From: Phragmites australis
Lineage: Eukaryota > Streptophyta > Magnoliopsida > Poales > Poaceae
Length of the DNA: 64,000 nucleotides
Direction: 5' to 3'
Assembly (NCBI RefSeq): GCF_958298935.1
Contig: NC_084922.1
Span: forward strand, 14,820,501-14,884,500
The notes under the pieces were generated by a model. It was not told where the DNA came from. It saw only the letters and a list, made by a program, of their open reading frames with translations, and did no database searches. A program made the translations under genes and the position numbers. Shown here in pieces: positions 47,621 to 59,700 of the stretch (position 1 is the stretch's first letter; each line of letters opens with the position of its first letter).

Positions 47621-50600
47621 TAACATGGAAGCAATCATATGCACTTAGTACTTCAGTTTTAGGAGCAGTTCAGTTTTCTGTGCGAAGACCAGTTGTAAAA
47701 TTCTATCCTCCCTTATTTCATTGTCTATGCATAGTAAATATTTGACTTTAGTATTTTATTTCCTTTTGCTGATGTTCTTTGTTTTAATACGCAAAACTAG
47801 TTTCTTACATACTTTGGTTATGAAAACCTTATTTTTTATTGAAGGAATGTTCTCAGCTAACGAAAAATGTGAGGCCCCCTAATTTAGGTGATAAGAAGCA
47901 CATTATTGTAGCTTATATCATCTTTGCACTACACACCTAATTATTCGTAGTCTTTCTCAACTGACAATCTGATCTTCACTAATTCTGTAAGGACCAACTC
48001 TGCTGGACTGGCAAGAAGCAGGCCGTTATTACATTTTTTACCTTAATGTTTTTAAATCAGTTGTTGTACATATATATTTTCTCTATGTTCAAATCAAACC
48101 ATCTCTGAAGATATCGATTTTTTCCTCAATTGGTGCGTCTCTTGCAATAGCAGGCACAAGTCTGAATATATATTTGGACTTAGCGAAAGGTTCGTTAATA
48201 ACAGCTGGATTGAGGAATTTAAATATTAATTTACTGAAGGAATCCTTTTATTTTAAGCAACAGCTGAATTCCGTGAGAGAATATTGTCATCTTCTGACTG
48301 ATGGAACTTAGTTACATAATTGTTCATAAGTGTCCAGATGACAGTAATAGGCACATGTTGCAGTTCATACCTCAGTGTACATCAGCCATTTTATTTGTTT
48401 ACTGTAATTGAAGTATATAAGTTGTTGTTCCATTGGTATATTTTCTGCAGCATTTCTAACACTATCTATTTACTTTAACTGGACCTACCTTTTGTGTTTA
48501 GTGAAGGATCAAGATGCCTAAGAGAGGGGTGAATTAGGTTTTAAAACTTTTTCTAAGTCTAAAAACTAAGAGCAGCAAATTAAAACAACATTAACCTAAA
48601 TGTGCTCTAGTTCTTAGTGTGGCTATTGAACGTATACAGTTTTGCATCCTAGTTCAAATCCTATTCTTAGCATGGCAATTCTAAGAATGTCAATTGCGGA
48701 ATGTAAACATACTAGAATTGAAATGCTAGAAATAAATATGGAATGTAAAGAGAGGGACTAAGAGAAGCTCATTTTTTCTCGAGGTATTGTAGAGTCGGCG
48801 CTCTCCACTAGTTCTTGTTGGAGCACCCGTGCAAGAGTGTAGCTTCCTTTTGGTCTCACGCAAGGGACCAAACGTTCTCTGGTGGTAGTACTTCTCCACT
48901 TTAGATCGGTGAACTCTCAACCAGTACATCTTTATCTTAGGACTTCAACAATCACTCTGCCATAAAAAGCTCACTAAGATCAACCGGCACTAAGTTGTCT
49001 AGGTGACATCAATTATCAAGAGTAACAAGCTAAGAACTTCATTGACGTAATCTAAGCCAAAGAGATGAATTGATGCATACTAGCTACTCTACTAGCACTA
49101 ATGATGTCTTTAATCTTGCAATTAAGGAGCTTAGAAATCACTATAGTTAATGACTTTAGCTTCTTGGAATTGGTCTAGACTTGCGGATTACTTGGTTTGC
49201 ACCGCATATTCGACAACCGTCCATGCTTTAATTTATGTTATGAAACCTTTTCATTTTATTATTTCAGAACACCAATAACCGTCCATGTTTACTTGCAAGG
49301 CCAAGAGGGTTACTATCAAGAAAGTTCATGATGCCAAAATAGCATCATCATATTAATATGCTTTCAATGAAAAAATACTTCAATTAACTCTCTCCAACAT
49401 GTGTAATATTAAAATTGTATAAAACTAGATATTCGTGTTTTATACTTAAGCATTGTATATTTCATTATTTTATCATATTTGTCATAGGTTTTATATATTT
49501 TTATACAGAATAAAGGTGCTATGGAACTCAAACCACCATGAAAATGAAAGGAGTCAGGTTCTTGCGAAATCGGAGGTGTTACAGGTACTAAAATGCTACC
49601 TGAACTTACTTCATTTATTTAGCATCTTAATGACCTCAAATAAAAAAGTCACAGCATGAAAGTTTTAGATCTCGTCCACACTAACAATTTTCATATAATG
49701 AATGTCTCCATCCTATTTTGTATGAATTTTTAAAGATGAGCTACGCAGTGGAGAAAAAACCAGTGTGTTTTGAGGGTTCGGTACAAGCGTAGTACACGAC
49801 AGTCCTGTACTCGTACCAGCCCATACAAGATCTTAGAAAGCCTGTATCTTCGCCGTTTCAAAGCTGATTCGTATGTGACTTATTTTGGGAGTTTCCTTGT
49901 GACTTAAGAAACATATTTGGAGGGAAGAAATCACCCATCAACCATGGGATTGGAAGGACATCTCATCAGAGAGATATGATGGCTCTCACATGTCTATACA
50001 AGGGTTTCCAACTCTAGGTGCACCCCACACACACGAAAGGAATACTCCGGCTGAAAATATGCTATGACAATCATGTCCTCTTGCTGGTTATCAAAATTCA
50101 ATCTATTTATTTTTGTTGATTAGCCTTTTCATCGGGCATTGTGAACTCAATAGTCAATACTTGTGATATCAACTCAAATATACTATCTCATGAATAATAA
50201 GGACATGTTAGAATTAAATGAGTAGGGACATATATGGTCTCATATATGTACATATGTATTAAGCTTAAAGCCTTACTATGCCTGTCATCACAATTTTTCT
50301 TTAAAAGACACTTCAGATTAGACGATAGTTAACACAAAAATAATCATTGCCATTTGCATGAGTCATGACCAATGAGAAAACAAATATCCATCCGTGATCA
50401 TAATCCACTCTAGAGCTGGCATGCATGCATTGTCAGCCAATTCAAAAATTATATTGGATTTTCTCTTGGTGTAATTGACATGATGACAAATTTTAGCTGC
50501 CTAGCTTGCACGTTAACGCCCGATTTGTCTTGTTTTCGTGCAGGATATATTGAGCAGAGTACTAGAACATCTGAATTATTGCTGCAAATATTCTGCTACA

Positions 50601-50680
50601 CAGAATGCATGATGCACAGTGATATGTCAACTAGAGCTATTATCATTTCACGAGTGCTCTGAGTCTTTCTCAATTTTCCC
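47621..50680. other. Intergenic DNA between MULE C and the COQ8-like gene
   Basis: No gene recognised. Within it, 48500-49340 begins gatcaagatgcctaagagag followed by gggtgaattagg, wording I associate with non-coding parts of common grass retroelements or CACTA-like repeats; this is weak. The small minus-strand ORF at 48726-48929 belongs to that repeat. Confidence 0.4.
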
Positions 50681-50809
50681 ACTATATAACGAGGAATATG
50701 GGTTATTAGAAGCATAGGGCAAAGGTAATCGTCTAACGACGAACACGCCAGTTTTGCTTGGTTGTAACCAGTGGCAGACGCAGATGAGTCAGGTAAGGAG
50801 GTTATACAT

Positions 50810-50937
50810 ATCTTTCTCCCTCTTCTTCTTTCATTTTCTCTTCTTTTTCTTCTCACTCTCTCGTTTCTTTTTCTCTCCCTCATCCATGGTAAAAAAAAAA
50901 AGTGGCCTTGGGCTTACCTAACCTCGTAGACGGCCCA
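50810..50937 (+). promoter_or_regulatory. Core-promoter features of the COQ8-like gene
   Basis: A pyrimidine-rich tract (Y patch, 50810-50885) is followed by two site II elements: TGGGCT at 50909-50914 and GGCCCA (reverse complement TGGGCC) at 50932-50937. Site II (TGGGCY) motifs are typical of plant nuclear genes for mitochondrial proteins. A TATATAA at 50683-50689 lies farther upstream and may not be used. The start codon is at 51063. Confidence 0.5.
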
Positions 50938-51062
50938 CAAAGTGAAAACCACGAGGCCCCCAAGCGTTGCGTTGCCGTGCGTGGTCTCGCCGCCTCCGCG
51001 CACGTCCGCTCGCTTCCTGACTTGGTCCGGAAGCCTTCCACGCCTGCCCCCTCCCCGTTTCC

Positions 51063-54000
51063 ATGGCGTCCAGGGATCTCCGGCGCCTGCTCAACGGCGC
51101 CGCCCTCGTGGCCCGCGAGGCCACGCGGGGCACCTCCTTGCGCGACGTCCTCCGGTTCGCGCTCCTCGCCGCCACCGACCTCGCCGGCCTCACCAGGGGC
51201 ACCCCGCGCCGCCCGCAGCCCCCTCCCGGCGCTGGACCCCTCCCCGCCGCCGACTCCTCCCGCCCTTCCTCCGTCGTCTACTTCTCCCACGACGACGCCT
51301 CCGCCGCTGCCCGGCCACAATATCTCCCATTGGAGCAGCGGTCGCAGCCCCCGCCGGCGCAAGAATCCCCCAGCCACCCCGCGCGGACGCAGGAGATCAA
51401 CAGCACAGTTACAACCGCCGCAGTTGCTGCTGAACCTGACGCCGGTGTGGCGGCCAGGTCCGAACCCGTGGAGGGTCGTCCTGAGCCATCGCCTTCGCCC
51501 TCACCGGCGCCGGTGGAGAAGAGACGGCGACCGCGGGAGCGGAGGGTGCCCTCCACGCCCTTCACAAGAGCCCTCGGGTTAGTTTATCATGCATTCATGC
51601 TATGCATCCATCTTTTAATCTGCGAGTATGCATCCACCTGAATTTGAAGAGACGCTGAGTGAATTGTGTTGTTTTCCCGATTATATGCCGGAAAAATTAA
51701 GGTTTGCAGGTCTGGGCGCTGGGCTCGCGTGGGGCACTCTTCAGGAGTCGGCCCGCCGGGTGATGTATGGCACGCCGGTGGATACAGAGGGCAAGCGGTC
51801 AGCGCTCTCACCGTTCTTGTCCGACCAGAACGCTGAGCGTGTTGCCCTCGCGCTGTGCAGGATGAGGGGAGCAGCGCTTAAGGTTGGGCAGATGCTGAGC
51901 ATCCAGGACGAATCCCTAGTGCCCCCACCGGTAGTATCTCGAATCCGATGCTGGAACCTCCTTAAGCTATTTTGTTATGTGCTTTATTTAACATCTTCTT
52001 GTGACATGCCATTCAAATAATGTAGGTGTTGGCAGCCCTTGATATTGTTCGACAAGGTGCTGATGTTATGCCAAGGAAGCAGCTAACTTCAGTCCTCAAT
52101 GCGGAGCTAGGCCCCGACTGGTCCTCCAAATTGAGGAGTTTTGACTATGAACCACTTGCTGCAGCGAGCATTGGACAGGTTGGTCTAGCAGAGGAAGCTC
52201 TCATATATTTCAATAAATAAATAACAAATTCAAGATTTGAGCATTCGCCTTAACACTAACTTCAACTAAATATCTTGTTGGGTGCTGCTCTTGCCATCAA
52301 GACCATCTTTTGCTTATCTGTTTGCTCTTTTTGTCCCCTTTCGATTAGGTCCATCGGGCAGTTTTGAAGGATGGATCAGATGTTGTCATGAAAATACAAT
52401 ACCCAGGGGTTGCAGATAGTATAGAAAGTGATATTGAGAATGTTAGGTTACTCCTAACTTACACAAATCTTATCCCTAAAGGCCTTTTTCTTGATAGAGC
52501 TATGAAGGTAAATATCTTTTTTTTCCCATTAATTTAGACTGCAATATAGATTGATCACTCTGTTTTCTTTTCATCGTGCCTCTTCATGCAGTTTAGATGC
52601 ATAATTGTGATCGCTTTATCATTTTTTTTTGGTCGAAATGATATTTATTGTTCAAATTTCGTGGTTAAGTTTGTGTCATGTGAACTAATGCATATAGGAC
52701 TATGTTATGCTCTTTGTTGTATGAGAAATAATGAACAAATGCTAATCTTTACTTAATTTGCAGATAACATTAAAATCTGGAGGCGGTTTATAGAATTTCT
52801 AACTCCTAAGAGCTGCATCCAGCAAATTGTTGTTCTTTACAATCTGTGTTCGCACATTTCATGATCTTATGACTCAATTACACATACTGATCACAAATTG
52901 ATATTTTGTATATCATAACTTCGAATAGAATCAAATGCACTTGCAACGTTGATGGAAATTTGTAACATGCAGAACATAAGTTCTTTGATTTTCCTGTTAT
53001 ACAGGTGGCAAAGCTGGAGCTAGCAAGGGAATGTGATTATGTGTTAGAAGCAAATAACCAGAAGCGTTACAAAGAATTGCTAGCTGATACTGATGGCTTT
53101 TATGTTCCTAAGGTCATTGATGAATTGTCAAGTAAGAAAGTGCTGACATCGGAATTTGTTCCAGGTATTTCTATTTTTTCTTTTTTATGCAAATCTATTT
53201 TTTGGCTGTGGTCTGTGTAGTTCTTGTTTAGCAGTTATCAACGATGACAACTTTTTTGATAAATGCCCAATTTTGTTTCCATGCAATCACAGAAGTTGGC
53301 ATGTGATTCCATTTTACCTTTTTGACATATACATTTTGAACTTTCATACTTATGTAGATGTTAAGCTTGACATTTAGTTGTCAGACTGATTATTGAAAGT
53401 TATCTCTAAATACTGATATACTGCACTAACAGCACAAAAGTAGCTGGGGGTAAATGTTTGTTATGGCATTATAAAGCCTGACTTCTTTGTTCCACATGGA
53501 CTCAAAGATAGTTCCTAATACATAATGCTTTCAACTACACCATTTTGATTTTTGAATAAGAGGAATGTGATCTTTATTCATTATTTTGTCCTTATAAAGC
53601 TGTATTAGCTTTTTACGATGATAGAAATGGAAATACTATATTAAGCTGTGGCAAGAAGCTTAGTAACCATTGAAGAGTAAAACTGCCTTGATGTAGATCA
53701 TTATTATCTGAATTTAACTTTGAGAACTCAACTTACTTACTACTGTAGTTGCAAGTTTTCATTTGTTTTGCCTGAATATATCAACAACTATACTTTAGTA
53801 GCGCGTTGAGTCTTTATGTTCACTGGATTTGTAAGAAATATATATAAACGAAATAATCCCAGATATATTATTCTGATACTAGCATAAATTATGTTAGTAT
53901 ATCTGATGCATTCAACTTTACCTTTTTTCATGACTTGGAGAACCTATATTATTTTCAGTGCTTACCGCCACATCTGCTTGTTTTATTCTGCACAGGAGTT

Positions 54001-54934
54001 TCTATTGATAAGGTGGCATTGTTAAGCCAGGAAACCCGCAATTATGTCGGCTGTAAACTGCTTGAGCTTACAATAAAGGAGTTGTTTGTCTTCCGATTTA
54101 TGCAGGCATGTGTTGCTTCTCATACCGTTTGCTAAATTCCTAAATAGTAAATAAGAAGTTTGCTAGAGCTTGCTGGCTGTATAATCTGCATCCATGCTCA
54201 AATTCCATCAAGTGATGATTTGTGGTGCACATGGTGAATGTTGAAAAACCGCTCTAATGTAAACTATTCTTTTTTTTTTTGTTTTGGATATTAAACCATA
54301 TCTTTTATCACTCTTTTGGTGCAGACTGATCCAAATTGGAGTAATTTCCTTTACGATGACGCTACGAAGCAATTCAATCTGATTGATTTTGGTGCAGCCC
54401 GAGATTTCCCAAGAATATTTGTAGATGATTACCTACTTATGGTAAGTTATGAGAATCAACGCCTACTCTCATTACAGAGTCCATATTTACTTTTTCTGAA
54501 GATGTTTTGTTGTCTGATGTCTGAACTGTTGTACTGCCAAACAGGTAGTTGCATGTGCAAATAGGAATCGTGAGGGTGTTTTAGAAATGTCCCGCAGACT
54601 TGGATTCCTTACAGGTGAGGAATCAGAAGTCATGCTGGATGCACACGTCCAAGCGGCTTTCATTGTCGGTGTACCATTCTCGAGACCAGGTGGTCATGAT
54701 TTTCGTGCGAACAATATCACACATAGTGTTTCCAACCTTGGAGCGACCATGTTGAAGCACAGACTGACCCCACCACCAGATGAAGTTTACAGCCTCCATA
54801 GAAAGCTTTCAGGTGCATTCCTGGCTTGCATCAAGATTGGGGCAGTTGTCCCTTGCAGAGAAATTCTGTTCCAGGTTTATGAGCAATACAATTTCAGCGA
54901 CGATCGTTCAGAAGTTTTGTCTAGTGCTGGATAG
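51063..54934 (+). CDS. COQ8: COQ8/ABC1 atypical kinase, mitochondrial coenzyme Q biosynthesis
   Basis: UbiB/ADCK-family protein that supports the coenzyme Q biosynthetic complex at the mitochondrial inner membrane. Exons: 51063-51577, 51702-51930, 52026-52178, 52349-52507, 53005-53164, 53996-54105, 54325-54441, 54545-54934; 610 residues. Residues 1-170 are an Arg/Ala/Pro-rich presequence and linker. Family landmarks: KVGQ (232-235), the Ala-rich nucleotide loop AAASIGQ (293-299), Lys314 in [13 protein letters not shown] (361-363), TDPNWSNF (443-450, catalytic loop) and DFG (463-465). Length fits Arabidopsis At4g01660 (about 620). Exon 2 starts at G|TTTGCAG; this acceptor is preferred to the next AG because it gives [17 protein letters not shown]. 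Intron 6 starts GC instead of GT. No damage seen. Confidence 0.93.
54106..54324 (+). other. Probable GC-AG intron in the COQ8-like gene
   Basis: Donor CAG|GCATGT, acceptor gtgcag|ACTGAT. Only this boundary joins RFMQ to [11 protein letters not shown] in frame, which is the invariant family sequence. A GT donor nearby (gcat|gtgttg) would shift the frame. Confidence 0.8.
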
Positions 54935-56580
54935 CCACACGGAAGCAGTACTCCATTTACCATTCCTTCGGGGAATACTCGAATAGTTACAGGTCGGCTG
55001 CAGCTCATTTTTCCAAGAGCTTGGCAATCGCTGTTCGTTCAAATTTTGTCCCAAAAAAAGATTCGAGAACTTGTATTCTTGGGTTGGAAGGTGACGGGAT
55101 TTTGTTTGGATGAGCTTATGCAGGAGATTGTACAATGTGCTCAGATATGCTTGAGCCTTTCACCGGAAAGTGATGGGGTTCTTTGTAGTTTATATCTTAG
55201 TGGAAGGAATAGGGAAATCAGAACAATGATTCTGTTTGTTAGCTCACCACTGATAAACCTTGGTAAGCATGTTTCACAAGATTATTGTTGTAACTTGTAC
55301 CTTCGTTTTTCTAATAGTTGAGGCATGAGGATTTTGCCTGATGTGTAATAATACTGAGCAATCGAACATACGCAGAGCTGATGCGGGTCTGCCTTGAAAG
55401 CTGTCTCACAATACGAAACTGTATAGTTTATGTTCTGTAAACCTTTTCGTTCATGGGGTATCCCTTAATTTTTGTTAAATAATAAATCGTATGGATCTGG
55501 CCACGAGTTGTGGCTGTAGTTTAGTAGTGAGAATTCTACGTTGGGACCATGGAGACCTGGGCACGAATCCCACGAGCAACAAATCCTCTATATTTTGGTT
55601 TTCTTCTTTTTTTTAAAGGAAATACCAATCAACTTGGACCTTTTTTATGGTCTCCTAGCGTGGCCATTGAAGCTTCGTCAACTTTCGCATTTTGTTACTT
55701 GCAAAGTTAACTTATTTCTTTTTGGAGATTACTGGATTAGCTTGACACTCGTGTTTGTGTAATTCTGGTTTTCAACTGATGGTTCCGAAATGTGACATCA
55801 CAAACTTTGTAACTAATTAAAATGAGAAGACGTGTTAATGAGAGGTTGAAATGAATAGGGAAGAAATAATATTTTCTCTCTTAATCTTTTTTTTTTTTTG
55901 CATGGATTTTCTCTCTTAATCGAGGTCACTAGGTTCAAAGTTTTCCCTCTCTGTGTTCTCTATTTAAAATATGTAAGTAAAAGATCTCTAGATATCTTCT
56001 CGAATTTAAGCAGTGGCAACCTCTAACCGTCGAGCTGTGATGTGATAGCGAATCAAATCGGGAATGAAGACGTATTTATGGCTTTAATTTTGCTGGTGAA
56101 GTGGCGAGTGAGATGTCGGAATCGATGGTTGCGCACGCAGGCGCAGCCGTATATATACCACGACTGATACGATGGAACCTGTACCCTCGCGCGGGGTCTG
56201 AGAAGGAAATTTTATGAAACTCTTATTTAAAGGTTTTTATTAGATTTTAATTTATATGGTTTTTTCTTAATTTAATGGTTATCACGTATAACTGAGAGTA
56301 AGGAGAGGGACACGTGATATGTATAAATATTATTTTTTTATGAGATCGGGTCTTATAAAATTTTCTTCCGTATGACTTGCTTGGCATTTTTTTCCTTCCA
56401 TAAACTCCTATTAATTCACCAGCCGTTTTTTTTTTCTCTTTTAAATCGAATCGTCGATTTGGGCATGCATGCGTGTATACAGCGATATTAAGCATGATGT
56501 CCCAATTAATTCCTTGTTTAATCCCTTGCCTAGCACTGCTACGATCTGTACTGTCGCTAGGTGTGTCATCCCCTTGCTAC
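54935..56580. other. Intergenic DNA between the COQ8-like and pectin acetylesterase genes
   Basis: Holds the COQ8 3' UTR (AATAAA-like signal near 55481) and a tRNA-His-like pseudogene (55510-55580). The rest is AT-rich with no recognised gene. Confidence 0.5.
55510..55580 (+). pseudogene. tRNA-His-derived sequence (pseudogene or SINE head)
   Basis: GTGGCTGTAGTTTAGTAGTG, then AGAATTCTACGTTG, and GGAGACCTGGGCACGAATCC follow the plant tRNA-His(GTG) order, including box A and box B. The anticodon position reads GGG rather than GTG, the acceptor stem 3' side is GAGCAAC with two mismatches, and T and anticodon stems each carry a mismatch. A T-run (about 55608) lies downstream, as at a Pol III terminator or the tail of a short SINE. 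Not a working tRNA. Confidence 0.65.
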
Positions 56581-56591
56581 GCGCTCGTTAA

Positions 56592-56599
56592 ATATATAG
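56592..56599 (+). promoter_or_regulatory. TATA box of the pectin acetylesterase gene
   Basis: ATATATAG, 106 bp upstream of the chosen ATG, leaving a leader of about 75 bases. Confidence 0.5.
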
Positions 56600-56704
56600 A
56601 GGCGCTACCTGGTTTGAGCTCAGTGTGTTTTTTCATCATGCCTAATCGCAGCTGCTCAGCCAGTTGATCCGGTGGCTGGCGCGCGGCAGCTGATACGATC
56701 GGAG

Positions 56705-59700
56705 ATGAGGCCCAGGATCACCAAGCCTTGGTCGCCGACGTTTCTTGTTCTCGTCGTCCTCGTGGGGAGCTGCTGCTGCGTGGAGACCTCGCCGGAGGCG
56801 GACGAGCAGATCAGCAAGGGCGGCGGCGGTAGGAGGCGGCGGGCATCGGCGGCGCCTGCGATGGTGCTCATCACCATCCTCAAGTCCGCCGTCGACGTGG
56901 GAGCCGGTGTGCATGCATGCTTCTTCTTCTTCTTCTTCCTCCTTGTTATCTTTTTCTCGGTTAAATTTCTCATACCCGATCCAACACAATTATGTTCTTT
57001 TTCTCGATTTCTCATACAGAGCACCACAATGCATATATGCTCGAACGAGCTAGAGTTGATTTTTTTCTTCACATCGATAGATGTCGATGTCGACCTAACT
57101 AACGGGGTTGTCATCTTGCGCGCAAGGTCGCTCGCCGCCGTGGACGATACGGCCGGATACGCATGCCCGCGCATGTGGTTCCAAAAGCGTCGCGTTGCAC
57201 CATCACTAGCTCGTCATTTGGTCGTTTGCTTTCAGGGTGTTTTTTTTTTCACGGGTAAATAAATTTTACCAAAGCTCGTCAGTAAATATTATTTATCAGA
57301 TATATCAGACAAAACTCAATAATTTAAAAGAAAATTCTAGCAAAATTTAAATAAAATACCGGTAAACATGGTAATTTTTTTATCGTATTTTTTAATCTTC
57401 TGATCGGTGGGATCCATAAGGTATTGCCCGTTCATCGGGTGAGATCTTGATCTCGCCCGATGAACGAGCGACGGTAATCTATTTTTACAATTTATTAAAA
57501 TTGCCGTGTAATTTTGTAAATATTGAAAAATTAAAATACATAAATAAAAAAATTCAGCGGGCGAGGCTTAGGCTTTATTCGCTAAAGCCCGCCATGGATC
57601 TCTATTGGGGCAGTGCGGCCATGCAAGGTCGGATCTGGACCCAGTAGCGGGGTGGGCCCTGATGGCGTAAGGAGGCTGAGAAGAGAGACGGAGAGGGCTT
57701 ACCATAGGCCATCGTGGGCCTGGCAGCAAGAGTCTGGCGGCTCGGACCGAGGGGCAGGGCTGCATGAGGCCTTCTTGCCTCACCGACATGGAGAGAGAGG
57801 GATACCAGAGGAGAGAGAAGGCTGGAAGAGGAGGGAGTAACAAGGAGCATGAATCTTAGTGCACCATCTAGAGGGGGTGATAGTGATGGAGATTTGTTCC
57901 ACTCTACCCAATACCCTACTTGACGGCTCAGGCAAATTTAGGGCAGAAATAATCGCCCCCTATCCAGAAAGTCAATAATAGCCCTACCCTGTATGTTGGC
58001 AATAAATTGCGTATAACGATCCCAATCCTGTATGTTGGCGATGACACATGGATACACATCATCGTTCATAATTGATATGAAGCATTGCACGTACACGAAG
58101 GTTTACTCTGTTAGACTCCCTTCGGAATGTACGAAGAGAGGAGGAATTATGAGGATTCAATTTATATATGAAATATATTTCTATGAAGGCCTTAATTTGT
58201 AACATCGAATTGCCACCCAAAATTCATTTGAAATTCCTATGAAATCGGTTATTCCATAGGATTTTGGAGGGAAACAAATAAGAGGTCGTTCAACCTCCTC
58301 TCCATCGTGTGTTCCTTGTATTATATCGCATCCAAACGGTTCTCGATCGAAAGCTTCCGACATTTTGAATTTGTGCAATATTCCAAGTGCCAGCGCACTT
58401 TAATTCTTTGTTTTTCCTATCCGTGAGAATCTCGTGTTCCAAAGAGACCATGATTCTTTCTGTAACGGTACCGACTACTACTGTATATGTTGATGCAGTG
58501 TGCATGGATGGAACACCGCCTGCTTACCACTTGGATCCTGGCTCCGGAGCAGGGAACAGCAGCTGGATTGTAAACCTTGAGGTCAGTTTGTTAATTCTAC
58601 TTGCATTTTAATCTGTGATATTTTATGATCGATCGAACACAAATGTACTAGTAGTTAAATGCAGCCCGTGTTGTACTGTTGTGTGCTGATAATGATCATG
58701 GACGCATGCATGCAGGGAGGCGGGTGGTGCAACAACGTGAGGGCGTGCCAGTTTCGCAAGGGCAGCCGCCGCGGCTCGTCGGAGCTCATGGAGAAGGAGA
58801 TCCCCTTCACCGGCATCATGAGCAACAGCCCCGCTGATAATCCGGGTCCGTCCGTCGATGCACCACCTACCATCATCTCCGTCCATTCATTCCAAGTCTG
58901 TTACTCTCATCCTGATAAATACATGCATGTATGTATGCAGATTTCTACAACTGGAACCGGGTGAAGATTCGTTACTGCGACGGCGCATCCTTCGCCGGCG
59001 ACGGCTTCGACAAGGCATCTTCAATTCCTATAGATTTGTCTTACAATGGCACGCTATATCTGTCTTAATTCTTGTTCGTAGTTTCATTGAGCAGACACAT
59101 TCTTATATGCAGGCCATGAAATTAAACATCGATTAGTAGCTAATTGATTTGCTAGAGTTTATTGTAGGACAATGGGTTTTACTTCCGTGGTCAGCGCATC
59201 TGGGACGCCGCCATCCGGCACCTCCTCTCCATTGGGATGGCCTCTGCGGATCAGGTGTTTCTCACCGGCTGCTCCGCCGGCGGCCTGGCGGCGATACTGC
59301 ACTGCGACGAGTTCCGCGCCTTCTTCCCGCCCTCCAGAGCCGCCGCCGGCCGGACCACCACCGTCAAGTGCCTCGCCGACGCTGGCCTCTTCCTCGACGC
59401 GTACGTACATGCAACTTTATGCATGATTGTTCTTAATTTTTTCTTGGAAGTGCTCATTGATCATCGACAGATCACACGGAGCACTGTATGACTGTCTGGT
59501 TTTTCATTCATTCAGCGTGGACGTCTCAGGGGGCAGAAGCTTGAGATCCTACTACTCGGACATCGTGGCCATGCAGGGCCTAGCTCCCAACCTGCCGCCG
59601 GCTTGCACCGCCCGTCTGGACGCCACCTCGGTGCGTTGCTAGCTAACTAATACTACTATACGTGCACGTAATTACAAAGCTAGGGAAGCATGCGTGTGTT

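Noticed and set aside
50902..51582. 226-codon frame overlapping COQ8 exon 1
   Set aside because: Alternative frame of GC-rich DNA; the COQ8 frame starting at 51063 splices correctly into family motifs.
56672..57262. 196-codon frame as a complete pectin acetylesterase N-terminal protein
   Set aside because: Starts at GTG and reads through the first donor into intron 1; real start is ATG 56705 and exon 1 ends at 56906.
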